DNA of 64,000 nucleotides from Dokdonella immobilis. GTDB taxonomy: Bacteria > Pseudomonadota > Gammaproteobacteria > Xanthomonadales > Rhodanobacteraceae. A program made the translations under genes and the position numbers. The stretch spans positions 62,001-126,000 of the forward strand of contig NZ_FOVF01000007.1 in NCBI RefSeq assembly GCF_900115085.1. Reading direction: 5' to 3'. Under the pieces are notes generated by a model. It made no database searches. It was not told the DNA's origin and was given only the letters and a program-made list of their open reading frames with translations. Positions within the stretch are counted from its first letter, which is position 1. Each line of letters begins with the position of its first letter. Positions 51,883 through 61,667 of this stretch are shown in pieces.

Positions 51883-54800
51883 ATGCAAAAGGTCCTTACA
51901 CTCGCAACCGCGATCGCGGCCACGCTGTCTGTCACCACCGCTTCGGCCGATTCCGTCCTCGTCGTGCCGCAGGGCACCGATGCACCGGCCGCGTACGCAT
52001 TGGTGGCCGATTACGGCTCCTATGGGCTTTATCGCGGCGATCCGGCGCAGGCGCCGCGTGGCGCCTGGATCCTCGACGCCGCCCATGAGCTGAAGTTCGA
52101 CCGGCTGCGCATCGATACGCGCCGAGCGGTTATCGACGCGCCGCCGGGTTTCGACCTCGCTGCTCCGAGCGGTGCGGCCCTGCAGATCGTGCAGTTCGCC
52201 GGTCCGCTCAAGGATGCCTGGCTCGGACAACTGCGCGCAGCCGGTGCGGTACCGATCCAGTACATCGAAAGCAATGGCTACCTGGTCTGGGCGGATGCCG
52301 CGGCCCGTTCGCGACTGGCGGCGATGGCCCAGGCCGGCAATCCGCTGCAGTACAGCCAACCCTTGCCCGCCTTCATCAAGCTCGGCAACTCGCTGTTCGC
52401 GCGCGCCCGGCCCGGCGCCGACGAGGGTGGATTGCTCCAGATCATCGTTCAGCGCTACCGCCACGGCGACGATGCGGTCGGTCGCGCGCGCATAGGCGCC
52501 CTCGGGCTGAAACCGATCGACGACTGGACGCCCCAACTTGACTACGAAGTGGCCCGGTTCAGCGCCTCGTTGGCCCAGGTCCGCGCCCTGATCGACCTGC
52601 CAGACGTCTACTGGGTCGGTGAATACCAGGAGCCGACGCTCGACGACGAAGTCCAGGCCCAGATCATTCGCGGTTATCTGAACGCCGATCGTTCCGGTCC
52701 GCTCGGTCCCGGCTACCTCGACTGGCTGCAGGCGCTCGGGTTTCCATCCGACGCCGAGGCCTACCCGATCCTCGACATCACCGACAGCGGGGTCGGCGAT
52801 GGCACGGTGGCGACCGGCGATCCGACCCTGCACCGCTTCGGCGACGCCAGCCAGCCAACGCGGATGGTTTTCAACCAGGCTTGCACGAAAGGCAACGGCA
52901 TCGTCGATGGCCACGGACACCTGAATGCGAACATCGCGCTCGGTTACGACGTTCGCGACGATGTCTCAACGCCCGGCGCGCGCTTTCCTGGCGAATACCA
53001 GCGCGGGCAGGGCATGAATCCATTCGGCCGGCTCGGCGCGACGCGGGTCTTCGCGCCCGGGTTCGACCTCAGTGGCTGCGGAGGAAGCTACGAAGGCGTG
53101 ATCGCAGCCAGCTATGCCGCCGGCGCGCGAATTTCCTCCAATTCCTGGGGCTGTGCCGGTTGCGCCGGCCAGTACGATGTCTCCTCTCAGGCCTACGATG
53201 CCGGCACCCGCGATGCCGATCCGGCGGCACCGGGCAACCAGCCGCTGATCACCGTGTTTTCCGCCGGCAACAGCGGCCCCGGGGCGGGCACGGTCGGCGC
53301 ACCGGGCAACGGCAAGAACATGATCACGGTCGGGGCGTCGGAAAATCCGCGACCGGTCGACGAGAACGGCACCTGGATCGACGGCTGCCAGATCGGTGCG
53401 GCCGGCGCCGACGATGCCATGGACGTGATCTTCTTTTCCTCGCGCGGGCCTTCGCCCGGAAACCGGGCCAAGCCCGATCTGATCGCACCAGGCACGCATG
53501 TCACCGGGACCCAGGCCAATCCTGGGGATGGCAGCGACATCTGCGATGCCACGCGCCCGCTCGGCAATGCGACCTATGCCGCGTCATCAGGAACCAGTCA
53601 TTCGACGCCGGCCATTTCAGGCGTGGCCTCACTGGCCTGGTGGTGGATCGCGAACGGCCAGGGCAGCCTCGATTTCGAAAACGGCGTGCCTTCGGTGCCC
53701 TCGCCCGCGCTGATGAAGGCCTGGCTGGTCGCGCATCCCACCTACCTGACCGGCGACGACGCGAACGATGACCTGCCGAGCAACACGCAGGGTTTCGGCA
53801 TGCCTGATCTCGCGGACATGTTCTCGGATACGCCGAACTGGCTGCTCAACGAGACCCAGATCCTCGGCGCGTCCGGAGACACCTGGTCGGCGACGTTCGA
53901 GGCCGCCATCCCCGGTGCGCCGGTGCGTATCGCGCTGGTCTGGACCGATGCGCCGGGCGCGATCGGTACCAGTCCGCAGGTGAACAATCTCGATCTCGAT
54001 GTCACGCGCGGTTCGAACCTGTACCACGGCAATCACCTCAGCGGGCAATGGAGTGCGCCCGGCGGAGGTCCCGACGCGGTGAACAACGTCGAAGCGGTCT
54101 TCCTTCCGGGCGGAACGCCGGGCCCGTTCACGATCCAGGTTCGCGGATTCAATATCGGTGGCGATGGGATCCCTGGCAACGCCGATGCGACCGACCAGGA
54201 TTTCGCCATCGTCTGCAGCAACTGTGCACGCGGGCCGACCTTCGTCTTCGACGTCAAACCGCATGAGCAAAGCGTCTGTTCAGCGACCATCGCCTCGGTG
54301 CCCCTGACCCTATCGGCGGCGCCGGTACTCGGGTTCGATTCGGCGCTGAACCTGGCTGTCACCGGCAATCCGCCCGGCACGACGGCGGCTTTTTCGGTCA
54401 ACCCGATGCCGGCCGGCTCGACGGCTATCCTCACCCTGGGCAGCCTGGATGCAGCCGCGCCAGGACGTTACCGTGTCGCGGTCGACGCCGAGGCCGGCGG
54501 TATCTCGCGCACGCGCTACTCGCTCCTGGATCTGTTCAGCGCGCCACCGTCCGCGTTCGCCCTCGTGGCACCCAGTCCCGGTGCGAGCAATGTCGCCAGG
54601 CAGCCCTTGCTCGTCTGGCAGCCTTCCGCCCAGGCCGAGAGTTACCGGATCGAGATTGCGCGGGATGCGGCCTTTGCCGACCTCGTATACAGCACCGAAA
54701 CGAAAGCTACCTCGCACGTCGTCGAGTCCGGTCTCGACTACGCGACCCTCTATTTCTGGAGGGTGACTGCGTTGAACGATTGCGGCGCCACGCCGGTTGC

Positions 54801-55443
54801 GGCAGATGCTTCGTTCACGACCACACCGGTTCCCGGTCAATGTCCGGCCGGAACCGCATCGGTGGCCAGCTACGGCAACGATTTCGAAGCCGCCAGTTCG
54901 GACTGGACAGCCTCGGGCAGCTTCAACACCTGGGCACTATCATCGGCTCGCGCGCACAGCGGGGCCCAGGCGTTCCTCGGTCAGGACCTGGCCAACATTT
55001 CCGATCAGCGCCTGCTGTCGCCACCGATCAGCTTGCCGGCCGGCCAGGCGCCGCTGATTCTCGAATTTTGGAGCCACCAGACCCTGGAAGACCGGATCGG
55101 CGGCTGCTACGACGGCGTCCTGCTGGAGATTTCGACCGACGATGGCATCAGCTGGAGCCAGGTCCCCGATGGGCAGCTCCTGGTCGGTGGCTACGACGGA
55201 CCGATCAGCTCGGCCTTCAACAATCCGGCACGCGGCAAGCAGGCCTGGTGCAGTGATCCGCGTGACTGGACGCGATCGGTGGTCGGTATCGATGGTTACG
55301 CAGGCGAGACGGTGCGCGTGCGCTTCCGCCTCGCCACCGATTCATCGACCGGCCGAGTCCCCGACGGCTTCTATCTCGACGACGTGAGGATCCAGTCCTG
55401 TGCGAGCCCCGCCGATGCGATTTTTGCCGACAGCTTTGAGTAG
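51883..55443 (+). CDS. Large secreted subtilisin-like (S8) peptidase
   Basis: The 1186-aa protein has a signal peptide (MQKVLTLATAIAATLSVTTASA). Its S8 catalytic triad shows Asp in DITDSGVGDG near 302, His in VDGHGHLNAN near 344 and Ser in GTSHSTPAISG near 571. The catalytic domain is followed by a proprotein-convertase-like P-domain region (TWSATFEAAIPGAPVRIALVWTDAPG), a fibronectin-III-like domain (PLLVWQPSAQAESYRIEIARD) and a C-terminal jelly-roll domain (LLSPPISLPAGQAPLILEFW). It ends IFADSFE, a tail also found in other exported proteins here. It is likely secreted to the surface or outside. A long N-terminal region may be the propeptide. Confidence 0.9.
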   Translation: MQKVLTLATAIAATLSVTTASADSVLVVPQGTDAPAAYALVADYGSYGLYRGDPAQAPRGAWILDAAHELKFDRLRIDTRRAVIDAPPGFDLAAPSGAALQIVQFAGPLKDAWLGQLRAAGAVPIQYIESNGYLVWADAAARSRLAAMAQAGNPLQYSQPLPAFIKLGNSLFARARPGADEGGLLQIIVQRYRHGDDAVGRARIGALGLKPIDDWTPQLDYEVARFSASLAQVRALIDLPDVYWVGEYQEPTLDDEVQAQIIRGYLNADRSGPLGPGYLDWLQALGFPSDAEAYPILDITDSGVGDGTVATGDPTLHRFGDASQPTRMVFNQACTKGNGIVDGHGHLNANIALGYDVRDDVSTPGARFPGEYQRGQGMNPFGRLGATRVFAPGFDLSGCGGSYEGVIAASYAAGARISSNSWGCAGCAGQYDVSSQAYDAGTRDADPAAPGNQPLITVFSAGNSGPGAGTVGAPGNGKNMITVGASENPRPVDENGTWIDGCQIGAAGADDAMDVIFFSSRGPSPGNRAKPDLIAPGTHVTGTQANPGDGSDICDATRPLGNATYAASSGTSHSTPAISGVASLAWWWIANGQGSLDFENGVPSVPSPALMKAWLVAHPTYLTGDDANDDLPSNTQGFGMPDLADMFSDTPNWLLNETQILGASGDTWSATFEAAIPGAPVRIALVWTDAPGAIGTSPQVNNLDLDVTRGSNLYHGNHLSGQWSAPGGGPDAVNNVEAVFLPGGTPGPFTIQVRGFNIGGDGIPGNADATDQDFAIVCSNCARGPTFVFDVKPHEQSVCSATIASVPLTLSAAPVLGFDSALNLAVTGNPPGTTAAFSVNPMPAGSTAILTLGSLDAAAPGRYRVAVDAEAGGISRTRYSLLDLFSAPPSAFALVAPSPGASNVARQPLLVWQPSAQAESYRIEIARDAAFADLVYSTETKATSHVVESGLDYATLYFWRVTALNDCGATPVAADASFTTTPVPGQCPAGTASVASYGNDFEAASSDWTASGSFNTWALSSARAHSGAQAFLGQDLANISDQRLLSPPISLPAGQAPLILEFWSHQTLEDRIGGCYDGVLLEISTDDGISWSQVPDGQLLVGGYDGPISSAFNNPARGKQAWCSDPRDWTRSVVGIDGYAGETVRVRFRLATDSSTGRVPDGFYLDDVRIQSCASPADAIFADSFE

Positions 55444-55602
55444 CCTTGGGGCCGATTTCCGGGCTCGGTTGCGAGAACTTCGCGAAGAATCCAGAATGCG
55501 GATACCTCTGAGTGGTCAAAACGCGAAGTTGGTATATATTCCACCACTCATTCTTCGATCCATCTGATAAACAGATGGCTTTACATCAGGGAGGATATCG
55601 CC

Positions 55603-58236
55603 GTGAAGCGAACGTGGATCGCGTTGATCGTATTTGCCCTCATGGGCATGATCGTGGCCTCACCGACGACCGGTTTCGCGCAGAGTCCCCCACCGCTACC
55701 GAAGCCGGATCTCACTGGATTCCTGATGGCCGGCAACGTGCTCGCAACAGCGGGCCAGCCCGACGGCAGCATCATTCTCGGTGGCAATTTCACGTCGATA
55801 AATGGCGAGCCACGGCGAGGCCTGGCGCGACTGCAGCCGGACGGCACCCTGGATCCTGTCTGGAATCCATCGGTCAATATCGGCGGAATCGTCTATGCGC
55901 TGTCGCTTGACGCGGACGGCTCGGTCTTCGTGGGAGGCCTGTTCGACTCGGTCAATGGCATTGTTCGCGGCAATATCGCGAAGGTATCGGGAAGCGGGGC
56001 CGGCGCCGTCGATCCCGACTGGAACCCTGATGCTTCTCTGGGCGTCGTGCACTGCCTGCAGGCGGACGATCTCGGCTCGATCTATGTGGGCGGCTCGTTT
56101 GCCGAGGTTGGCGGGCAATCGCGCGCCAACTTGGCCAGGCTCGCGACATCCGGTAGCGGCGCTGCCGACAGTTGGAATCCGTCAACCGACGGTGAAGTTC
56201 GCGCGATGGCCCTGGATGGCTCTGGCTCCCTGTTCGTGGGTGGCCACTTCACCACGGCAGGTGGCCAGCCGCGTGCGTCGATCGCCAAGTTGTCCGTCAG
56301 TGGAGCAGGCAGCGCGGATCCGGACTGGAATCCGTCGGTCGTCGGCTATGGCGTCTTCAGCCTGGCCCTCGAGGGCCCCGACAGACTCTATGCGGGGGGC
56401 GATTTTTCCTCGATTGGCGGATTTTCGCGGGGCAGTATCGCGAAACTGTCGATCACGGGCAGTGGTGCCGTCGATTCGCTGTGGAATCCGGCTGCAGACG
56501 CCCCCGTTTATGCCTTGCTTGCGGTCGGTGGCGGGACACTCTACGTAGGCGGTGAATTCCATTCGATTGGCGGACAGTCGCGCAATGGGGTTGCAAAGTT
56601 GTATACCGAAGGACCCGGTCCGGCCGATGCCTTGTGGAATCCCGGCTCGGATCAAGCTGTCGCGACGATTGTCGGGCGTGGAACCGACTCGATTGTCGTC
56701 GGCGGCTGGTTTGAATTCATCGGAGGTGCGCCGCACCTCGCTCTTGCCGCGATTACCGAAGCCGGGTTGGTCGGCGGACTGGTCGATGTCGAGCTCGGCG
56801 GCGGCTACCCGCAGGTGATGCTGGCACTTGCCGACGGAGGGACCGTGATCGGGGGGCGCTTCGCAAAGGTCGATGGCAGGGTGAGGCAGAAGCTCTTGCG
56901 CCTCGAGCCGGATGGCTCGCTCGATCCCGATTGGCACCCGATGCTCAGTGGCGGGAGTTACTATCAGGATATCCGCGCACTTGCCGAAGGCGAGAATGGC
57001 GAAGTGTATGTGGGAGGAGATTTCACTCTCGTCGATGGCGTATCGAGGAACTACCTCGCGCGGATCGACGCTGCAGGGCATCTCGACCTGGAATGGAACC
57101 CGTCGCCTGATCAGTCCGTGGGCGACTTCGTGCTCGATTCCGCCAACTCGGCGTTATATGTCGCTGGCGAATTCGACACAATTGGCGGTGCCGCGCGAAA
57201 TCATCTGGCCAAGCTTTCGACTTCTGGCAATGGCGAGGCCGACACGGTCTGGAATCCTGCGCCGAACGGGTACATCAGCGCGCTCGCCCTGGGTACCTCC
57301 TCTGCACTGTTCGTGGCCGGTGACTTCACCATGATAGGCGGATTACCGCGCGCGCGCTTTGCCAAGCTCTCTGGTACCGGCGTCGGTTCGGCCGCCGCCG
57401 GCTGGAATCCCGGCGTGGACGATTACATTTATGCGCTCACGGTCGATGTCAACGGAGACGTATACGCTGGTGGAAAGTTTCTCAACCTCGGTGGACTTCC
57501 GCGCAATCGAATCGCCCGCGTCAGCGCAGCCGGATCAGTTGACGGCGCCTGGAATCCGTCGGCTGGAGACAGCGTGGCGGCGCTGACGCTGCGCGACGAC
57601 GCCCTCTATGCAGGCGGGGCCTTCACCACGATTGGGGGTGCCTCGCGCTCTCGCCTTGCACGCCTGTCCAAATCGGGCGCAGGGACTGCCACTGCTTGGA
57701 ACCCTTCGCCAAATTCCAACGTCTATGCCATCGCGACCGACCCTGTCGGACCGATTCGTATCGCCGGAACATTCGTCACCGTGGCCGGACAGGGTCGCGA
57801 GTTCGCGGCGGCGCTGCCTCCTGCCGATGTGTCGATCGTCGCGGAAAGTGAAAGTCCCTCGGCCCAGGCGGGCGACCTGGTCGAGTACCGGATCACGATC
57901 GGCAATTCCGGCGCGAGTCCGGCCAGCGGAATTGCCCTGTCGGCAAGCTTGCCGCCCGAACTTCCGCTCTCAGGCATGGCTTGGTCCTGCACGGCGAATG
58001 CCGGCAGCAGCTGTGGCTCGTCAGGTACCTCCGGCAGCGGAAATCTTCCGGCTTCGATCGACGTGTCGGTCGGCGGGGACGTCGAATTCCTCTATTCCGG
58101 TACCGTCGTTGCCGGGCCCGCGGACGAATTCCAGCTGACCGCGACAGCGATCTATCAGGGCGAGCCGTTGCGGGCGACAGCGATCACCCGATACGTCTTG
58201 TTCCGTAACGGCTTCGATCCGGCTGTGTCCAACTAG
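55603..58236 (+). CDS. Secreted delta-60 repeat beta-propeller protein
   Basis: After a signal peptide (VKRTWIALIVFALMGMIVASPTTGFAQ), the protein has 14 repeats of about 50-55 residues with the pattern WNP...GxVYALAL...GxLYVGGxFTxIGGxxRxxLAKL. These match the delta-60 repeats of extracellular beta-propellers. A DUF11-like domain follows (SPSAQAGDLVEYRITIGNSG), and the end reads LFRNGFDPAVSN. The GTG start at 55603 has GGAGG eight bases upstream. The TAG stop is made of TA plus the first G of the adjoining MITE, so the C-terminus may have been altered by that insertion. Role unknown; probably surface-exposed. Confidence 0.88.
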   Translation: MKRTWIALIVFALMGMIVASPTTGFAQSPPPLPKPDLTGFLMAGNVLATAGQPDGSIILGGNFTSINGEPRRGLARLQPDGTLDPVWNPSVNIGGIVYALSLDADGSVFVGGLFDSVNGIVRGNIAKVSGSGAGAVDPDWNPDASLGVVHCLQADDLGSIYVGGSFAEVGGQSRANLARLATSGSGAADSWNPSTDGEVRAMALDGSGSLFVGGHFTTAGGQPRASIAKLSVSGAGSADPDWNPSVVGYGVFSLALEGPDRLYAGGDFSSIGGFSRGSIAKLSITGSGAVDSLWNPAADAPVYALLAVGGGTLYVGGEFHSIGGQSRNGVAKLYTEGPGPADALWNPGSDQAVATIVGRGTDSIVVGGWFEFIGGAPHLALAAITEAGLVGGLVDVELGGGYPQVMLALADGGTVIGGRFAKVDGRVRQKLLRLEPDGSLDPDWHPMLSGGSYYQDIRALAEGENGEVYVGGDFTLVDGVSRNYLARIDAAGHLDLEWNPSPDQSVGDFVLDSANSALYVAGEFDTIGGAARNHLAKLSTSGNGEADTVWNPAPNGYISALALGTSSALFVAGDFTMIGGLPRARFAKLSGTGVGSAAAGWNPGVDDYIYALTVDVNGDVYAGGKFLNLGGLPRNRIARVSAAGSVDGAWNPSAGDSVAALTLRDDALYAGGAFTTIGGASRSRLARLSKSGAGTATAWNPSPNSNVYAIATDPVGPIRIAGTFVTVAGQGREFAAALPPADVSIVAESESPSAQAGDLVEYRITIGNSGASPASGIALSASLPPELPLSGMAWSCTANAGSSCGSSGTSGSGNLPASIDVSVGGDVEFLYSGTVVAGPADEFQLTATAIYQGEPLRATAITRYVLFRNGFDPAVSN

Positions 58237-58520
58237 GGAGCCTCTGAACAAGTGGCCAATCGTCACGACGCCTGCCTACGCGCAGATCGCGGAGCGCTGA
58301 CGAAGACAGATTGGCCGTCTTTCGAGTCAGTGCAACGAAGAGCTGCGCGCAGGAAGGCGTCGCCCAACGGATTGGATTGGAAGTCAAAAGGTGGTGTTCA
58401 CAAGGTCCGCCAGCCGCACCGCGCGGCTCGTCAAGGCAACCAGCTTTCACTTCGGCAAGCAGCATTCCTGGCGAACCCTATGAACGCCATGACGAGTGCG
58501 TCACTTGTTCAGAGGCCCGC
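58236..58520 (+). mobile_element. MITE copy B (285 bp, flanked by TA)
   Basis: The element begins GGGAGCCTCTGAACAAGTGG and ends CACTTGTTCAGAGGCCCGC, with terminal inverted repeats sharing GCCTCTGAACAAGTG. It is flanked on both sides by TA (58234-58235 and 58521-58522), a clear target duplication. Its interior is homologous to the 286-bp copy at 45.6 kb in the opposite orientation, while the outer 20 bp differ, which suggests sub-family ends. It has no reading frame of its own. With the remaining 58521-58654 it fills the gap between the delta-60 gene and ybeY, and I see nothing else there. Confidence 0.85.
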
Positions 58521-58654
58521 TATAGGCACCGGCGGGCCCCCAATTCATCCCTCGCCACACGCTCGAGATGTCCGCAGGGTGGGCCTCTATGAGGCCCGAG
58601 CCTTCCCGTTTAGCGATTTCCCCGGGCCATTCAAGTTGGCCCTGCACTCGCGGC

Positions 58655-59122
58655 TTACGCGCTGCGATAGGGATCGGCAATCCCGATGCCTGCGAGAACG
58701 CGTCGCTCGAGCGCTTCCATGCGTTCGGCATCGCTGTCGTTCTCGTGGTCGTAACCGAGCAGGTGCAGGGTGCCGTGGACAGTCATGTGCGCGTAGTGGT
58801 CACGCAGGCGTTTGCCCTGCTCGGCGGCCTCGCGGGTGACGACCGGGGCGCAGATGACGAGGTCGCCGAGCAGCGGGAGTTTCATTCCCGCCGGCAGTTC
58901 GGCCGGGAACGACAGCACGTTGGTCGCGTAGTCTCGCCGGCGATAGTCTCGATTGAGCTCGCGGCCCTCGTGCGCATCGACGATGCGGATCGAGAGTTCG
59001 CTGTCGCGGCGGCGGTTCGCGGCGCGCAGGGCCGCCTCGGCCCACCAGGCGAAGCTCGCCTGCAGCGGAATGCCCTTGCGAGGGAGTCCAGCGGATCGCG
59101 ACAGGTGCAGGGTCAGGGTCAT
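58655..59122 (-). CDS. ybeY: Endoribonuclease YbeY (rRNA maturation factor)
   Basis: The 155-aa protein has the UPF0054 zinc motif [15 protein letters not shown] (H-x3-H-x5-H) and the conserved [17 protein letters not shown]. YbeY takes part in 16S rRNA 3'-end maturation and 70S quality control. The start at 59122 is used; the longer frame from 59179 overlaps the upstream gene. It normally follows phoH directly; here a secreted beta-propeller-like gene lies between them. Confidence 0.95.
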   Translation of the reverse strand: MTLTLHLSRSAGLPRKGIPLQASFAWWAEAALRAANRRRDSELSIRIVDAHEGRELNRDYRRRDYATNVLSFPAELPAGMKLPLLGDLVICAPVVTREAAEQGKRLRDHYAHMTVHGTLHLLGYDHENDSDAERMEALERRVLAGIGIADPYRSA

Positions 59123-59129
59123 GCCCGGT

Positions 59130-59993
59130 TCAACGCTCGAAATCGCTGGCAAACAGGGCCGGCTCGCAGCCGCTGGCATGGAAACTGACCGAATCGCTGC
59201 CCGATTCCGGCACGGCGATCTCGGCGCTGACCCAGTCGTAGTCGATGTCGGCCGGACTCGAGAGATCGTCGACGATCGCCACGGCCGGCGTATTCAGCTG
59301 GAACGGCGGATTGAAACGGCGCAGGCAGCCGCCCGAGGTGCAGCCGCTCCAGGCCGATACGATGAGGGCGCCATGGCAGTCCAGGGCGATGCCATCGAGA
59401 TTGTCGAGCGTGGTCTCGATCAGGGTGGCCGGAGTCGCACCCGGGCTCAGGTCGAGGCCAAGAACCTTGGCATTGCCGCCCCACGTGGCGATCAGCAGGC
59501 GATTGCCGCGCCCGTCGTAGGCGAGGCCGTTCGGCGTCTCCGTGCCGGTCGACACGGGCGCGGACTGGACCGGCAGGCCGGGATCGGAGACATCGATCGA
59601 ATAGATCGAATGTGCGCTGAAATCGCTGACGTACAGCGTATCGACGCCGTTCGAGGTGATGCCGTTGAGGAATCCCGCACCGCTGAGCGGCAGGTCCATG
59701 ACCGGCGCGGCGCTGTCGATGTCATAGCCCTTGACGTGGCCCGAATCGACTACGTACAGCGTGCCGGCGAGCAGTTCGATGCCATACGGCGCGGTCGGCG
59801 CGGCGGTGAAGAGACCCAGCGTGCCGGCCGCGTTGCGTACCTGGATGTCGCCGTTGTAGATGTTGCTGATCAGCGTGCGGTCGAGGCGCGCGTGGTACTC
59901 GATGCTTTCGGGCCCGCTCAGCGACTGGGCAAGTGCAACTGCCGAGACGAGAGCGCCGGGAATGCCGGCCATGAACGCGCGCCACGCGATCAT
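59130..59993 (-). CDS. Exported NHL/SMP-30-like beta-propeller protein
   Basis: The 287-aa protein has a signal-like N-terminus ([18 protein letters not shown]). It then has repeats such as [41 protein letters not shown] and [16 protein letters not shown], which look like NHL or SMP-30-type propeller blades. It ends ALFASDFER, with the same type of C-terminal tail as the subtilase. It overlaps the phoH stop by 4 bases and precedes ybeY by 7. An exported protein in the middle of this ribosome-related pair is unexpected and probably a lineage-specific insertion. Confidence 0.75.
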   Translation of the reverse strand: MIAWRAFMAGIPGALVSAVALAQSLSGPESIEYHARLDRTLISNIYNGDIQVRNAAGTLGLFTAAPTAPYGIELLAGTLYVVDSGHVKGYDIDSAAPVMDLPLSGAGFLNGITSNGVDTLYVSDFSAHSIYSIDVSDPGLPVQSAPVSTGTETPNGLAYDGRGNRLLIATWGGNAKVLGLDLSPGATPATLIETTLDNLDGIALDCHGALIVSAWSGCTSGGCLRRFNPPFQLNTPAVAIVDDLSSPADIDYDWVSAEIAVPESGSDSVSFHASGCEPALFASDFER

Positions 59994-60985
59994 TTCGAGC
60001 CGTCGCCCCGGGACTTTTCGAGATCGTCCTCGCGCGCCTCGTAGGCGCGCACGATGCGCTGCACGAGCGGGTGGCGGACGACGTCCTTGGAATTGAAGAA
60101 GGTGAAGCTGATGCCATCCACGTTCCGCAATACGTCGGTGGCGTCGCGCAGCCCGGACTTCAGGTGGCGCGGCAGGTCGGTCTGGGTGACGTCGCCGGTG
60201 ATCACGGCGACCGAGCCGAAGCCGATGCGGGTCAGGAACATCTTCATCTGCTCGATCGTCGTGTTCTGTGCCTCGTCGAGGATCACGAAGGAATCGTTGA
60301 GCGTGCGCCCGCGCATGTAGGCGAGCGGGGCGATCTCGATGACGTTGCGCTCGACGAGCTTGGTCACGCGTTCGATGCCGAGCATTTCGTAGAGCGCATC
60401 ATAGAGCGGACGCAGGTAGGGATCGACCTTCTGGGTCAGGTCGCCGGGCAGGAAGCCGAGTTTCTCACCGGCTTCGACCGCAGGACGCACCAGGATCAGT
60501 CTTTGCGCACGGTTGTCGTTGAGCGCGTCGACAGCCATGGCCACGGCCAGGTAGGTCTTGCCGGTACCGGCCGGACCGATGCCGAAGTTGATGTCGTGCG
60601 TGGCGATCGCATGCAGGTAGCGCGCCTGGTTCGGACCGCGGCCCTTGATCGTGCCGCGCTTGACCTTGATGCTGACTTCCTGCACGCCCTCGGCCATCTC
60701 CTCGGCGATCGCCTCGATGCCGGACTCCTGCAGGTGCAGGTTGATCTGCGCGGCGGTCAGGACCTCCGATTCGGTCATCGCGTAGAGCCGGTGCAGGACC
60801 CGGCTGGCCAGTTGCACCGGCCGCTCGTCGCCGATCACGCGGAATACGTTGCCGCGATTGGCGATCTCGACGCCGAGACGCATCTCGATCTGGCGCAGGT
60901 GCTCGTCGAACGGACCGACCAGGTTGGACAGGCGCTCGCCGTCGTCGGGAGCGAGGGTAAAATCGTTCTTGACTGGCTCATTCAT
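59990..60985 (-). CDS. ybeZ: PhoH-like protein (YbeZ)
   Basis: The 331-aa protein has a P-loop ATPase/helicase-like fold with Walker A FGIGPAGTGKTYLAVAMAV, Walker B SFVILDEAQNTT and the sensor-like GFGSVAVITGDVTQTDLP. The N-terminal part (MNEPVKNDFTLAPDD to GNVFRVIGDE) contains a KH-like RNA-binding region. It is the partner of YbeY in the conserved ybeZ-ybeY arrangement and probably acts with it on RNA. The start at 60985 is a standard ATG; the longer frame to 61354 is antisense to thpR. Confidence 0.95.
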   Translation of the reverse strand: MNEPVKNDFTLAPDDGERLSNLVGPFDEHLRQIEMRLGVEIANRGNVFRVIGDERPVQLASRVLHRLYAMTESEVLTAAQINLHLQESGIEAIAEEMAEGVQEVSIKVKRGTIKGRGPNQARYLHAIATHDINFGIGPAGTGKTYLAVAMAVDALNDNRAQRLILVRPAVEAGEKLGFLPGDLTQKVDPYLRPLYDALYEMLGIERVTKLVERNVIEIAPLAYMRGRTLNDSFVILDEAQNTTIEQMKMFLTRIGFGSVAVITGDVTQTDLPRHLKSGLRDATDVLRNVDGISFTFFNSKDVVRHPLVQRIVRAYEAREDDLEKSRGDGSK

Positions 60986-61079
60986 AGGCGCGCGAGGGTA
61001 GCGCGCGGCCGCCATTGAAGCCAGCGGATTCGATCCGCACGCGGCCCGGCCCCGTTCAGGTCGATAGGGAGAACGCAGG

Positions 61080-61637
61080 ATGCACACGTACTTCTTTGCC
61101 CTTTTCCCGGACGCGGCGACGCGCGGCAGGATCGCCGGGGCAGCGGCTTCGGTGCAGCAACGCTGCCGGCTGCGGGGCCACCTGGTCGATCCCGCGCGGC
61201 TCCATCTGACCCTGCACTTCATCGGCCGCTTTGACGCCGCGCAAGCGCAACTCGAGGGCAGGGCGAGGGGTGTCGGCGCCTTGACGGCGACGGAGACGGC
61301 GCCGCTCGCATTCGTCCTCGACCACGCCTTCAGCTTTGCCCGGCCTCGCGGCAAGGCGCCCTGTGTATTCGGTGTGGGCGACGGAGCGGCACGGCTGAAG
61401 GAACTGGCGGCCCGACTTGAAGTTGCGATGGCGACGCGGGTGGCGGACGATGCTGCCCGCCCATTCCGGCCGCACGTGACCTGGCTCTACAGCGCCGACC
61501 GGATCGACGCGGTGCAACCGACGGCACCGATTGCCTGGTGCGCACGGACGCTGTCGCTCGCTCACGGCATCTCGGGCGAGCCTGCCTACCGCATCCTCGC
61601 CAGCTGGCCACTTCCGGTAGACAGCGAAATCCCATGA
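61080..61637 (+). CDS. thpR: RNA 2',3'-cyclic phosphodiesterase (2H family, ThpR/LigT)
   Basis: The 185-aa protein has two HxT/H-x-[TS] motifs (LHLTLHF and PHVTWLY) that form the active site of 2H phosphoesterases, plus the start MHTYFFALFPDAATR. The enzyme opens 2',3'-cyclic phosphates in RNA or joins tRNA halves. It diverges from phoH with 94 bases between and converges on the DUF4105 gene. Confidence 0.9.
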   Translation: MHTYFFALFPDAATRGRIAGAAASVQQRCRLRGHLVDPARLHLTLHFIGRFDAAQAQLEGRARGVGALTATETAPLAFVLDHAFSFARPRGKAPCVFGVGDGAARLKELAARLEVAMATRVADDAARPFRPHVTWLYSADRIDAVQPTAPIAWCARTLSLAHGISGEPAYRILASWPLPVDSEIP

Positions 61638-61667
61638 GCCCGCGGCGGCCGATCGGTCCGCGGGCGA

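Noticed and set aside
55603-57800. Repeat-rich region considered as a CRISPR or DNA tandem repeat
   Set aside because: The periodicity is at protein level (14 propeller blades) with varied codons; there are no identical repeats with unique spacers anywhere in the window.
58311-58592. 93-codon frame across MITE copy B
   Set aside because: It starts inside the element and joins it to flanking sequence; the homologous copy has no matching frame.
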